Counted from the stretch's first letter, positions 33,271 through 47,019 are shown. The stretch is DNA of 64,000 bases from Chrysoperla carnea (GCF_905475395.1 NC_058339.1:35597172-35661171); one strand, 5' to 3'. Made by a program: numbers and translations. Notes: generated from the sequence alone by a model not told the origin.

Positions 33271-34187
33271 TATAAAATAGATGCGCATTTGGAGAGAATT
33301 TTGAGCGAGAGAGCCTGCGCGATGTCAAGTTCTCGAATACTATTATTACATCTTGCGGAGTCTCGAGACCAAAAAAATATCCGATAGAATATTATTATCA
33401 ATATAGTAGCCTAGCACACCTGCATCGCTGGACGATCTCATTTACCCCCTATGCATAAGACTCGAAATAATGGGAGAGCCAGGCCAAAAAAATTCTTTGA
33501 ATTTACTAAAGCTGATCATATGAGGATTGGTTATAGTAGTTGTGTACACACACATACTAGAATCCGAAGTTTCTCCAAAGGAAATGGAAGCTATTGATTT
33601 TGTACTGATTAAAAAAATTTTTCAAATGTTTATCGAGCCTACCTAATAGGTGTTAAAATAGCCATCGTTAAAATAGCCATGTGCCCGTAAAGTCTAAAAT
33701 TTAGAATTTTTCAAAGTGAAGCATATTTTTGTATTTTTTGATCAGTTTTTAGCAAAAAGTACCGTTGTGATTTTTTTCTGGGCGTTTAGTTTTGGAAATA
33801 AAACTTCTTGAAAAAACGTGTTATTTTTTTAATGTTTTTAAAGAAAATTTCCTTAGCTAACACAGCTCCTGCTCTACGAATTTTTATTATTTGGTGTGAA
33901 GAATACTTAGGCTTGGAGGTTTCTTCATGTCGATAAATGTCTGGTGTATTTAAATTTTAAAATTAAAATTTCGCGAATCAATCAATTTGACAGAAGATGA
34001 CGCTTCTCATTGTAAAATATTTTTTCTACAACAAAAAAAAACCCGCATACAAATTTATCTTTCAAAATATATCTTCCTGTACAACATCCGTTTTATTAAA
34101 TTTAAATAAAAAAGATAGAACTGATTAATTTTACTGTCTCATAAATATTTAAAATTAACTGTATTTTTTTACATATAAAAAAAAAAC
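33271..34187. other. No gene seen
   Basis: Slightly CpG-richer part at 33290-33440 (GAGCGAGAGAGCCTGCGCG), then AT-rich DNA. Contains one copy of the short repeat listed at 33467. Confidence 0.35.
33467..33552 (+). repeat. ~86-bp conserved repeat, copy 1
   Basis: ATAATGGGAGAGCCAGGCC through TTTACTAAAGCTGATCAT to GTTGTGTACACACACA matches 52555-52642 with about 90 percent identity, while flanks differ. Probably a conserved end or fragment of an element. Confidence 0.65.
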
Positions 34188-35338
34188 AAGTTAAAACAAA
34201 CAGCTGACTGAGTTAATTGTTGAAATACCCTGTATAGAAAGTTTACGAATGTCAGTACTTCTATTATAATAGAAAAGTTTAAAAAACAAACACAATTTGT
34301 TTTGGTTTTCGAAAGCTTCGAAAATTTTCTTAAATATCTTCTAGAATGTTTTCGTTTTTTGAGAATGTTTCAACAAGATTACTAGTTGAATCTACCTGCA
34401 AATGTTCAACTCCTTATCTTTCATAATTTTAGAGAAAATTAACTTCAAAATTTTGTTTTAATTTGAGCCCAGGCGGGTAAGCTGTGATGTTTACAAAAAA
34501 ATGTTTCAGACAAAAGTTGTTTCTTTTTTATAAAAAGAATTTTTTACGCTTAAACTTTTGTTTTATCTCCGAGAAGATGCAAGACCCAATTCACCTATGT
34601 TGCTCATTTACGAATTCAAACTCATTTCGTCTTGAACACAAAAAAAAAATTCAGCTCGATATCTTTTTTCGTTTTTTACTTATCGTATTCACGGACGGAC
34701 ACACGGATATGAACTAATTAGGTGATTTAATTGACAATTATATTAAAATTTTTTTTTGTATTATCAATATTTCTAAGCGCTATAAACTTGGGACTAAAAT
34801 TAGTATACCTTAATATACAAGACCCAATGCAGAGAAGATGCAAGACCCAATTCACCTATGTTGCTCATTTACGAATATAAACTCATTTCGTCTTGAACAC
34901 AAAAAAAAAATTCAGCTCGATATCTTTTTTCGTTTTTTACTTATCGTATTCACGGACGGACACACGGATATGAACTAATTAGGTGATTTAATTGACAATT
35001 ATATTAAAATTTTTTTTTGTATTATCAATATTTCTAAGCGCTATAAACTTGGGACTAAAATTAGTATACCTTAATATACAAGACCCAATGCAGAGAAGAT
35101 GCAAGACCCAATTCACCTATGTTGCTCATTTACGAATATAAACTCATTTCGTCTTGAACACAAAAAAAAAATTCAGCTCGATATCTTTTTTCGTTTTTTA
35201 CTTATCGTATTCACGGACGGACACACGTATATGAACTAATTAGGTGATTTGATTGACAATTATATTAAAATTTTGTTCGTATTATCAATATTTCTAAGCG
35301 CTATAAACTTGGGACTAAAATTAGTATACCTTAATATA
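34188..35338 (+). mobile_element. Rep-A with 3' part triplicated in tandem (261-bp period)
   Basis: Starts AACAAGTTAAAACAAACAG, TGTTGAAATACCCTGTATAG at 34188. Its second half then occurs three times, beginning GAGAAGATGCAAGACCC at 34571, 34832 and 35093, exactly 261 bp apart and nearly identical. The copies include CTCATTTACGAAT, ACGGACGGACACACG and AACTTGGGACTAAAATTAGT. The real end of the element was split by MITE-B (next entry) and resumes at 35654 with TATATTTCAAAGG. Confidence 0.85.
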
Positions 35339-35653
35339 CAGAATGTTCGATTTACATTTAGGCATATAAATATCACGAGTATGAGAGAGTACATGGATTA
35401 AGCAATGCATTTAAGTAAGAGGTATTATAGGTGTTATATGAAATTGCAAAAGTGACTTGTATCGTGGCTTATCTGTGGTAGTTCATTTATTCAACTAAGA
35501 AACTCCCACTCTCCAAGCCTCTTACAACTATCTCAACGCATATCGAAGATTCAACACATGTATGTAATACCTCTCACTTGCATGCATTGCTTAATGCATG
35601 TATTCTGTCATACTCGTGATATTCATATGTCTAGATGTAAATCGAACATTCTG
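35339..35653. mobile_element. MITE-B copy 2, nested in Rep-A
   Basis: A 315-bp copy of the element at 20850-21165 with the same CAGAATGTTCGATTTACATY ends. TATA occurs at 35335-35338 and 35654-35657. Removing the element and one TATA restores ACCTTAATATATTTCA, matching the end of other Rep-A copies (ACCTTGGTATATTTCA at 60527). This proves insertion and the TATA duplication. Confidence 0.92.
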
Positions 35654-35679
35654 TATATTTCAAAGGTACGGGATATAAA

Positions 35680-36230
35680 AATGAAGATACATTTTTTTTA
35701 AATAAGTAGGCAAAAGTTTTGGTTATTTGATACCCATAAGACTACTTAACAGAACAACTTTAATAAAGAAATTCGAATTGATTTATGACCTAAAATAAAT
35801 ATTTCACACCTCCATGGTATACTTATTCCACAATAAAATATGATTTTTATAGACTGAATTACAGTCAGCCTTTTTAATCAACTTCAAAAAAGGAAAAAAT
35901 TCATTTTTCGATCTCTGTTTTTTTAAAAATGTTTTTACGCTTATTACTTTGAGATTCCAGATAAATATCATTCCTGACCTTATGATGGAATTTAATAATT
36001 ATGGTGGGAGCGCATTTAAGAATATTACAAAAATGGTGAGGTTTTGGGAAATGATTCACAAGTATTTGGTGTAAAATTATATTTCACCTTTTATTATATT
36101 TATTTTTGAAGTTGCTTTAAAAAAACATTTATTGTAGATGTTTATGCATCGAAATGTCGTTGTGTAGGTCTTTTAATCGTTTTTACTTTCGCTTAAATAT
36201 TCTTAATAGTCTCTATTTTTTTTGTTACAG
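35680..36230. other. Upstream of SESTD1 coding start
   Basis: AT-rich; it ends in a T-rich tract and AG acceptor at 36230, 28 bp before the start codon. A 5' UTR exon therefore lies somewhere upstream but was not identified. Confidence 0.4.
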
Positions 36231-36258
36231 TAATTAAAAGGAATTGGAATGTGGTCCA

Positions 36259-39200
36259 ATGGATACGTCTATTCTTCAGGCCCTCCAATTGAATATATGC
36301 TCGTTACCTGGTGGGCGAGACAAAGAACAACGACCTATACTATTGGTAAATGTGCCAATAGAGACAAATGTCGAACAGAAGGATCAATTTATTTTAGTAA
36401 TCAATTATCTAATACGATGCTTCAGGTAAGAAAAAATTTGAACAAAAATACTACTCTAATTTTCGACTTTGATGACCGGAATTATTAAATAAAAATTAAT
36501 AAAATATAAAATTTTTGTTCCATCATCTCTTATTTTATTGCTTTTAAATTTAGCCACATTTAGCCAGCCTAATGAGATCTATCTTTTGAGGTAAATTAGT
36601 TACAAAAAAATATTTAACACAAAAATGGTTGAAGATAAACTCGTTTCTGTTACTGGTGAGAGTTAGAAGACCACTTTAATTTAGAATTTTTTTTCATATA
36701 TAAAAACTAAATTTTTGAAACATGAATAGCTTCCGCAGGAAATGAGTGTAAAAATCTTTCTACATATGAAAATTCCTGGAAATTTTGAATCACTTTTTGG
36801 GCACGAAATACAGTTTTTGGAATATTCTTTAGAACATCAAAGTACGTTGAAGCCATAATTTTATAGTTTTAGTAAATTTTGACATTCAAGTTTTGCCAAA
36901 CAGATTCATATTTCGAAGAAAAAAACGTTTAAAAAAAAACTATTTGAGGTTTTATAAGGAACATATCTTTTATGTGAAAAAAAAGTTGACCTTTAACTGA
37001 CCTTGAAGACCAAGAGATAATCTAAGGCGCCTCCTTTTGATACGAACAAGTTGTACTTGTAATATTTTTCTGAATCTGACTAACCTTGGAATAAAGATAT
37101 CATTAAAAGTACCTAAGGACTTATGGGGATATTCTGTGGATTACAAAAATAGATATGCGATGGTGTATTATTATCGTCCTACAAGATACACAATCAAATT
37201 GTATTCTTTATTCACTGTTTGTTCTTCTGGAAATTCAGGTAATAAAGGTCAACTTTCATTACACTGCTTTATGTGACATTTTTAGTCTACTAAAAACGCT
37301 TTGAAAAATTCGAGGAGAGGTTTCTGTTCAATCATATTTGTTTAACCAATTTGTCTTTTTATAGATCATCTAGCCTCCGTAACGGTATAACAATTGTTTT
37401 AAATGCTATTGAGAGTAGTTGGCGAATAACCCGAACATATATACGGTATATTAGTGAAAATGTGTCCAAAGATGTTATTGCATTTTTATTGGTATTACGA
37501 CCGGATGTATTTTGGGATAAGCAGCGTGTAGAAAAATGTATTAAATCACAAAATGAAATCTCTGTAAGTAATTTAGAGTTGAAGAAATTTTGAATATTAA
37601 TAGTTTATTATTATTATCGTTAATAATTTGTAGATTATTTACATTCCAAGATCTCGACTGATTAAATTTATTGATACGTCACAAATACCTGTTGAACTTG
37701 GAGGAGGCTGTATACTTGCGGATCATGAAAAGTGGGTGCAAAATCAAATGGTAAATAATAAAATAGTTTTTTATTTTGTTAATTTGTAATATATTTAAAA
37801 TTTAAAGCTTTGTATATTCAAAATATTAAGCTTGTAATTTTTAGAAATATTGATCGTAGGAATAAAATTTCGGAATAAGTGTTAATTAAATCACCTTGTT
37901 AAATTTTGTTCTCCTTCCCGCTTGTCTGTCTTTCTGAAACTCAAACACGAAAATAGTTTGCTGAAATTTTAACGTGTTTTTTTTCTAGCTTTAGTTTTTT
38001 TCAAACGGGTAACAGAGTCTCAAATGATAAGTGTAAGTAAGTGGAAGGTCAAATTCATGATAACCAATTTTTTTGCTTAGGGTCGTGTAGCTTTTTTATA
38101 TTCAAATTTTCCTTATTTTCTTGGAGGTTATTTCTCGGATTAAATCGTCTCATCGCGAATACCTGTCTATATTTTTTGAATAGACTAAAGTATTAACATA
38201 TTTTGTTAAATTTTAGCGATTAGAAGAATGGAAAGCTGACTTAGAGTATGTTTTAGTCGAATTAAAAGAATTACAACAACGATTGATTAACAATTGCTTG
38301 CTACGAACTAGTGACGTAGAAAATGCTCTCAATGTTAGTATGGATATTAGCGAATCCACAAAAATGCTTGCACAAGCTGTAATAGATTCTGGTTTGTTCT
38401 GTTTTAATTATACATATTTTCAAAAACTAATACATATTTTAAATATTTTATTTAGGGAAAGAATTACTATTTCTGTACGAAGAAAATATAAAAAAATGGA
38501 AAAATTTCAATGGAAATGGTCAAGCACCTCAAGATTTGCTAGATACTGCTTCTGAAATTGATCATTTATTATCAGAAATTGATTCGAAACAAGAATTAAT
38601 CGATACGGCTTGGGTACAAATGGAAAAAAGTTTTGAAACAGCGCATGAATTAACATCACTGGAAGAAGGAGTTACGAAAGTAACAAATTGGATTCTAACC
38701 GTTGGTAAATTGTGGATATTATAAAATAGAAAGAAATTAGAAAATAATTCGTAATTTTTGTTTTTTTTTTTTTAAGGAGAAGAATTAGCAAATAGCCAAC
38801 AACGTGTTGGTTTTGATGTTGCATCGGCTGAAGAGCTACGTTTAGAGCATGAAATACTCGAATTACAATGTTGGGATACATATGGACATTATGCTGAAAT
38901 ATCATACAAAATAAATTCATTCCCTTTTATTAACGATTCAATACAACATCGAGATTTGCTGTCACAGAAGGCATTTATGGATTTTGTTTGTCGAAGCTTT
39001 GCAACTCGACTAGAAAAACGACGTAATCTGTTAATAACCTCTTTAAGATTATTTCGTTTAATTTCCGAATATTTTGATCGTACTAGTGAAGTTTACGAAG
39101 CATTAGTGATGGGTAATCAAATAGACGATTTTAATGAAGCGAATATTAAGTTAAAAAAATTAGTTGAAAACCAACAAGAATTAGATGCAATCGAAACGGA

Positions 39201-40588
39201 ATTAGTTAAGGAAGGAGAAAAATTACGAGATATGTTATCGATGCCGGTAAAAAATGCCTTAGGTGGTGATGTGCCGGTTAATTATGAGGAAGAAATAACT
39301 AATATTAATGATATTTTGGATGCGACAAGAGCTAGAAAAAATATTTTCACTGATAGTGTTGAATTGCAGAAATTAACACTGGAAAAAATTATACATATTT
39401 CATCTTATGAACGTGATACTGAGGAAGCCATTCAATGGTTAAATGATTTATTTCAAGTTGTATTAGAATCGCATAGTCAAGTGGGTTGTAATGTTCAGGA
39501 AATCCAAAACCAAAAAGAGGATTTACAATCGTTTCAACAAACTGTAAAGGTAAGCGAATTATCTAGATTTTGTATTTTGATCTCTGTGAGCAATAAATTG
39601 CAATAATTGCTAAAGAAACGGTACTGAGAATAATGCCTTCATTTGCAAAGTACCACTAATCAAAATGGGCTTGCCGTAGTCATTCTTTGATTCGGTAAAT
39701 TACGGAGCATCATGCTATGGTTATGACAGGCTCAGGTGAAAGGGGCGTTTGAGACGACTCCTCTCGTGCCAACGTATCTGCTGCTTGATTCCCTTTAACG
39801 CCGGAGTGATCCGGTACCCAGATCGATCTGACTGTGTTGTTCAACGGGAAATGATTTAGCTCCTCCGCAGTGCCAAGAGACTGGTTTTTAAGGCACTCTT
39901 ACCTTCCTGGACTGTTGGTCCATATAAAAAGTTAAAAATTGAAATTCCTTTAGTATACTTCGTAGAAGATTGGAAAAGGTATGTTTGATAATAGAGCAAA
40001 TTGTGAGCTTGGTTTTTCCGGTGTTTATGTTAAAAGGACGAAAGCTATTTAAAACAAAATAACAGTCAAGGTAGACAAATTTTTATAGGGGCTAAAAGCT
40101 TTTAAACTTTACGAACTTGACCTCTTATATTTAGGCTTGAGATTTTTTTTAATGGAGTAATTTAAAGATTTAAGTGCCTTTATAGGTAATTTTTTTCTTT
40201 GCAGTGTACGTACAATTTTGGATGTCAACTTCTAAATGCATCTTTAACATTACGCCAATCCTGCAAATTATCTATCGAAGACCATACAACACTATCACAA
40301 AAATTACGTTTTGCATGGCAACGAATAGAGTCAGCTTGTCAAGAACAAATGACCAGATTACGTGTCTCGGCTGTATTTCATCGTTCTGTCGATGAATACT
40401 GTGTCCAGATACAAGATTTACGTGATGCTGTTAGTGGTATGCCTTTAGAAGATCCAATTAAGAAACGGGAACGTGTTCGACAATTTTTTGTTAGTCGAGA
40501 ACATCTATTAATGGAAGTGGGGCGAATGGTACGACTTGGTCGATTGCTACGAACACGTTTACGGGAGTCATTGTATCCAACAATGTAA
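36259..40588 (+). CDS. Sestd1: SESTD1-like Sec14/spectrin-repeat protein (complete, 7 coding exons)
   Basis: Vertebrate SESTD1 is a cytoplasmic scaffold that binds phospholipids, TRPC channels and the Dact1 Wnt/PCP regulator; the insect role is inferred from that. Coding exons: 36259-36425, 37365-37563, 37634-37750, 38217-38391, 38456-38704, 38777-39549 and 40205-40588, all GT-AG and in phase, giving 687 residues (human protein about 696). The start MDTSILQALQLNICSLPGGRD aligns with the family's N-terminus and its LSGGKD motif. FWDK (105) and LIKFIDTSQIPVELGGG (about 131-147) mark the CRAL-TRIO/Sec14 domain. Spectrin-type helices rich in E, L, W and Q follow from about residue 210. The last exon opens CTYNFGCQLLNASL, matching STYDYGRQLLQA in the human protein. 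The stop TAA at 40586 lies inside a perfect GTAAGT donor. AATAAA occurs near 40698. Intron 6 holds a LINE fragment. Confidence 0.92.
39630..39925 (-). mobile_element. Non-LTR retrotransposon RNase H fragment
   Basis: On the minus strand, inside SESTD1 intron 6, a frame reads SIWVPDHSGVKGNQAADTLA followed by REESSQTPLSPEP. This is the WVPGHSGxKGNExAD motif of LINE RNase H domains (I-type and related clades). Upstream and downstream pieces are frameshifted and carry stops, so it is a dead fragment. No reverse-transcriptase part is seen. Confidence 0.8.
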
Positions 40589-43500
40589 GTACTTAAATAT
40601 TCAACTATTAGGTACCTTTTTTGGAATTTAGAGGTGCCGTAGATATCGATCTAGATCTCAGAAAATCATAATCGAATAGTTTATTCAAAATTTATTATTT
40701 AATAAAAATAATATTTTCTATACCTTTTAAAAGGTAAAAAAATCGCTAAAATTCGAGTAAAATTTGGATACAAAAATTGGGTGAATTAAATGCAAAAAAT
40801 GTTAATGAAAAATTTATTCTATTTTAAAAATAAATAATTTTTTCTGAGCTTATAATTTAAAGCGAAAGCCAAAATCATGAAAATATGAGCTTGAAATGGG
40901 GAAAATTTATTAAGACTCTCTGAGTTGGGAGCTACGTAATTTTGTATTTAATACTATACAAGTTGCTATGAAAACAGATAAACAAGAATATATGCTTGAT
41001 TATCTAAAAGTTGCCCTATTGTATTTGAAGATATATTTAGAGGGAGTATAGTTGGGAACTACGTTGTTTTTGCAGTTAATATAACAACATAGTTTTTTTG
41101 ATGTTTTTGAACGAACACGGACATAATTAATTAGGTGGCATTCCGTTCTTAATAGGAGTCTATAAATCAATCAGTTCTAAAATCAATCAATTTATATTAA
41201 CGGTCTAGTGATCTGATTTTGGATCTAAATTTAAAATCAATTAAATAAAATGCATACAATGCTGTAATTATATACAGGATGATAGAGTAAAATTATGTTT
41301 ATTATGGAGATTTTATCCAGAAATACCTCTCAATATAGCTAGAGCCAATAAAAATTTAATATAGCTAGAGCCAATAAACATTTGGACAATATTGGACAAT
41401 TTGGTTTAAGTTTGGTTGGAAATTGTTGAGCATTAGGAGAAGCTTGGAAATTATGCTTGGACCAGAATTTTATTAACATCCAGTGTCGGATTAAACCATG
41501 TCGGAGCCTCCTAGGCAGTGCAATTCGCCCGGGCATCTAGGCAATATAAAAATCAGCCATCGCCGTGTTTTTTTAGTCTTCGTAAATAACTTGGCACCCC
41601 TTATAAAAATTTGCCTTTTTTCTTTGTTTATTAGCCTTTGTCAATTGACTTGGCATCCTTCTCGTACAAATTGGAGTAGATGAGGGACCCAAAGCAGTTG
41701 CCTAATCCACTTGATGGTTAGTCCGTCAATGTTAACAGCAAATTGGATAGGGGCTGGTAAATCATGGCTTCATTTATTAGCCTTGTGCAAGATTTGAAAC
41801 CGTGACTTGGAAATCTTAATATTGCCTAAATACCTATTGAGTGTGTTGCCATCCAAGTTTATGTATACTTTGATAACTATATCTGGTTTCTTATGGTCAA
41901 ATATACTCAAGATTTCAGACACACCTTCAAGGTTTTCGATTAACCATTCGAGAAAATTGATGGAAAAGTATTATTTCAAGTTGCAAAGAATGAATATCTT
42001 CTCATATTCTTTGTTGGTTGAGTGAAGTCCTCGGGTTAAGGCGCTTGGAAATAAATCCAACAAATTGAACCTCAATTCCTATGCTTTTGTAATTTTTTTT
42101 CAATTCTCAATTGATTAATTAAAAGACAGTATCGGATATGCTTTTTTACATTTATGAAAGCAAAAAACCTTTTTCTTGGCTTTCTTATTGCTATTACCAA
42201 CACGTCGTGGAACAATACCGTTAAAACACTCTGTAAATTAAATCACAACTTAGAAATATTTGTGTTCGGTAACAATTCGAAAGTTACATGTAGAATCCTA
42301 TGTATTACGAATTATATACTAAATGTTCTAAAAATACACTGAGTTTACACACACATAAATATTATGATGTCGCAGAAAATCAGTGTCGTCAGAGTTTACA
42401 TCACGACACATTTCTTGTTTTTTTTTTACATGTAGTAAAAGTTGTATATTCTTGATTTCATGTAGTTTGGATTTCATTGTAGTCTATTTTTATCTATGAA
42501 GTAAACCGGAAGGGAAGCTTTTGTGCCAAAAAAATTAACTTTTGGTGGAACCAATAAATCTATTTAAAAACGAATTGACCCTATACAAGGAGTAAAATAT
42601 GTTTGGAGAGACTTTTTCCCTTATTTCAATTCTTGGATCAGATAACCACGATCATATCTAGACATTCGATAGATTAAATCACGACAAATATGTCCATTTG
42701 CAAAATCATCATTTTTGTACTGCGCAGCAGCATATTTTCAGTTCAATAATAAATAAATTTAATCCATTTTCAAGCGATATTTTTGCAAATTGAGGAATTT
42801 TTAAGCAAAAATGCAAATTTTCTGATTTTTTACTGGACCTGCCGCTTTATGAATGAAATTGTTTAACAACTCTAATATAATCAAAACAGCAGTTTTGTAG
42901 CTAAAATTTAGGCAGAATATATATTTCATTCCAAGATGTATACCTACACTACAATTATGTCTTCAGAATTCAATTCTAGAGAAACATTATTTTTTATCAT
43001 GCTGCAGTTTTTCAAAACTTCGTTTTTTATGTGCTGAGTAATATAATTCCCATTTTTACTAAATTTATATCCAATTTTTCTGAAAACAAACGCACTATTG
43101 CAGCTGTTCAATCGTTAATTATAAAATAATTCAACTGGACTTTTATACATGACACGAAATACTTAAATACATGCCACAATTTTTTTTACTACAATGCAGG
43201 AAATTATACTAAAGTTAAAAAAAAAAAGTTTAATTTGAAAATGCTTTTATACTTTAAGACTTCTATTATATTTTTTTTAATGTTATGTTATTGTAATGGA
43301 AGATTCCAAAAATATTTCTTTTTAAAAAAGTAAATAAATAAAACCTTACACTTGAAGAACCAACCAAATGTGTTTAGCCGCTGATGTTGATGCTGAGTTA
43401 AAGAGCTTATGAGAGATTTTTGTATTAAAAAACTTACTATTTTTAATTCTATTCATATATTCTTATTACAAACGCACTGTGTAAAACGAATACTAGTCGG

Positions 43501-44300
43501 CCTAGAGTAAGCCAAAGTCAGCAAGTGATATTTAAATTTTTGAGTTGTATCGAAAGGATTTCGAAGTATAGCCAGTAGAAATAAAAACATTTTTATAAAA
43601 AGAGATTTTTTTGACCTTAAATTATTGTTTAAAAAATTTGGGTCAATAAAAAAAGAACGATAGGTGTCGTGATAGGAACTATATTCGCTATGTAGCATCT
43701 ACTTTTTTATTTACAAGATACTGTACTGAAAATTTAAGGTATTAATTTTAGAAATCAAATGCTTACTTTATTTTTTCAAGAATTTAGTTTAGCTATTTTT
43801 ACTTTTTTCTGTATCAATTAATTGTACTATTAGTTTAAAAAAGATATACTTCTGATTTAGTAGTCAACCTAATATGAGCGTACCTACATTTGGTTTGATC
43901 AGGAAATTTATTATGACTTAACATAAAATTTCCTTGTACTTATTTTAAATTATCTTAAACTTTTGATAGCCACTTCCACTGATAACTGATTGATAACTCA
44001 CTTCCACATTTATTAAATGAAAAAACATAGAATTTTGAAAAAAATACAAATTGATATACTATCTTTTTGCATATTCTTAAAATTCATGGCAAGCTAAATC
44101 GCTTAAAACAGTGTTAGTTTCCTAGCTGACCTAAGTGAAAATGGTTGGGTTTTGGTGTCGTTTTTTTTGTTGCCCTTTTTTCGGCTTACCTCTCAACCAA
44201 GAAACAAATCACAACCGTTAGTATACTCTTCACCAACTAGTATCACCTTTAATTAATGTGGAGCAATGAATTCTCAACATGAAGTCGTGTTTTAGTTACA
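40589..44300. other. 3.7 kb with no gene seen
   Basis: Starts with the SESTD1 3' UTR. AGAGCCAATAAA is tandemly repeated near 41340-41385. The open frames at 41498-42342 lack family resemblance. If SESTD1 is spliced onward at 40586 this is intron. Confidence 0.4.
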
Positions 44301-44309
44301 TCTTCTAGT

Positions 44310-44492
44310 GACCGCCCGGCTGAGGCCGGCTCTACATCTGTCATATATTTTCGAAATTTACTTCTGTTTTCATTTGTTTTTCCCTCTTTTTGTTCAGTTT
44401 TAATTCATTAAAATTCATTAACAAAAAGTTCATTAAATATAATTAAGTGTGATTTTACTTATATATTAACACTTCAAGAGTTTCTAAAAGGT
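44310..44492 (+). promoter_or_regulatory. Candidate promoter / non-coding first exon for the 47.3-kb gene
   Basis: An isolated GC-rich patch (GACCGCCCGGCTGAGGCCGG at 44311) is followed by TTCAGTTTT, an initiator-like sequence, at about 44394. A possible donor, AAAAGGTAATAATT, lies at 44490. It would suit an untranslated exon spliced to 47286. Support is only compositional. Confidence 0.25.
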
Positions 44493-47019
44493 AATAATTA
44501 ATAATAATTAAATGCGACTAATTGTTAGCGCGCGGTATTTTATTGTTTTGTAAATTTTAGTTTACTTCGCTTGTTTATAAAATTAAATTTTTAATCCTTC
44601 TTTAGATGATTGACGTTTCGATTTTTTATTCTTAAAATAGATTTATTTTTAATATAATATTTCTGAAAATAGACATTTATTTTTAGTTTGTTGATTTTAA
44701 GAAGATTTTTGTAAAATAAGCCGGTTGAAATATTATTACATTGCGAATTATTAAAAAACGTGAGACGGTTATTCCAAAATAATTCCATTTTGCATTACTT
44801 ACTTGGGTAAAATTTTTATTTAAAATTATGATGTAAGTTTCGAAAAATAGTTTATATTTTGAAAATAAATTTGATGCAATTTGATTTCGGTGACGCAAAA
44901 AAAGGAAAAAGAAAAACAAGAGCAACTAAGATATTATGTACCCAATTAATTTGATTTGTACCAAAATGCAACAGGCATAATAACTATTTTTTTAACGAAA
45001 CCAAATGATTTTGGAACTACTCGGAGCTTATTGTCAATAAGAACTTGTATTTGCTAATCATAACAACATTAGGTACATAACAACATTGAAAACTTTTATT
45101 TGACGAAATGCGGGCTAGATTCTGCCATTTTGAATTATCAGTGACGTCAACTATGACGAAGAAACAAAAAATTCATAATACGTCAAAAATTTTCAGTATC
45201 AATAAAAAAAATAAAAATCTTCGTATATCAAAGTCAGTTTGGTCCATTTATTTTAAAACCTAAACCGTATATTTTTTTTTCTTCAAAATTTTAAGTCCTT
45301 TCAAAATTTGAAGAAATTTTATCGCTGTAGACTCGAATTTCACGCCTCCAGTATACACATAAGCATTCGCATTAAATTCTAATCATAGATTCATTCCAAT
45401 GTTGCTTCATGGTTGAATTAGATTTAAAAAAATTTTCTTTAATGTATGGATGTGTGATTATACGGCCTTTTGTCGCAATTTTTATCTGGACCTTTATGAG
45501 TCTTGATTCTTTCAATATATAAAATTTTAGCTCTGAAAACGGCTTCCTTGCAGAGCTTACAGAAGTGTGGTTTAAAAAAATCAAGTCCTTCTTAGTTCGC
45601 GGATATATATTGGTGTCGATTTGGACAATACTTTTGTATTTCGATCTGTAAATTATTAATTTATAAGCAATTTCTTTGTAGAATTCTATTATGTTGGCAC
45701 AGGGAAGTAGGTATTGTTACAGTTTTTCATTTCGAGAATCCGATTTGTTTCACTTACATTTCTTCTTGATTATTGATCGACAAAAAATTCGACACGAAAA
45801 AATAAATAATATAATTCGGCATTTTGTTTACGTCCAATATACAAATAAATATTGCAGGTTAACAGGAATTTGGACAAAAAACAAAACAATTTAATATAAA
45901 TATCTGGACAACTGCCCACACGAATTTTTCTAAAATTCATTTTTGGAATTTTTAAAACAAAGAGGCTTGAGTTTCTACTACGGGTTATTATTACTTATAC
46001 ATAAAAATGTTACTTAGTAAAATGTTTTTAATCCTACGTTATGTTATAAATCTCAAAATACCACCCACCAGTAAAATAACAAAATAAGGAAAAGATGCTT
46101 GCTCTTGCATAATATTATTTTTCAATTAAAAATTTTTTTAAATAATATTTGTCTTTAAATTATAATAACACCACATTTTCGTATAAATTTTAAATAGAAA
46201 AAAAATTTGATAATTAAGTGTATGTGTTGTCAAAGATTTTCCTATAATCTATAATAATTTTAAGTAATAAAAATAAATAAGTAATAAAATTAGTTCAGGG
46301 AAAAATTTTGGCACATGTGTGTCTATTTATCTGTACACGTTAAATTTGTATATTAAATTACATAAAATTGAAAAATGTAGAATTTTGTTTCTGTTTAATT
46401 ACATATTTCAAAATGAAATTTGAAAAAAAAAATTATTTCACAACTGTTTCATAAAATTTAAAATTTATTCGTTTTGAAAATTCTTAAAACAAATAAACTA
46501 CAAAAGTTTATAGGACATTTTTTTTAAAGAAGAACTTCCCTTAGTTCCCGTAGTGACCATAACCCGTATCTACCCTGTACTCTTGGCTAAAAACAACAAA
46601 TTTAGTAGATAAGTGGTGAAAAAAGACAAAAAGTATGTAAATTAATATTAGGAGAACATGCATTAAAAATAGTAATTATAAAAATCTGTATCTGTAAAAA
46701 CTAACATGTTTGCCTAATAATTATTTAAATTAATTTAAATTTATGATATTTTTTCCTATAAATTATTTGTCTAGCGTGTTTTTTCCTAAGCAGTACATCT
46801 AATTTTATTTATTTTTATAGACCCTGAGTATATTTTTTGTGAAACCTAGACATAATAAGCTTGAAAATGAGGAGTGAATTATGGAATTTGATAAAGTAAT
46901 AAGGTAGCCAAGGGTAGGACAGGAAAAAACTTGCTAGAGTAATAATATATAATTTTGACTTTATAGAATAAAGTTTTAAAGTTTCATTGGAATAAATAGA
47001 ACGAAACGAAAAATATACA
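44493..47019. other. 2.5 kb without a gene
   Basis: AT-rich. One TGACGTCA-like site (CAGTGACGTCAACT) at about 45141. The open frames on both strands are short, AT-driven and without resemblance to known proteins. Confidence 0.4.

Noticed and set aside
36249-36488. Second open frame over SESTD1 exon 1 (MWSNGYVYSSG...)
   Set aside because: Shadow of the correct frame, which carries the GGRD motif and splices in phase.
37037-37276. Open frame in SESTD1 intron 1 with a donor-like end (GGAAATTCAG/GTAATA)
   Set aside because: The Sec14 domain is continuous when exon 36259-36425 is joined to 37365-37563; adding this exon would break it. No family resemblance.
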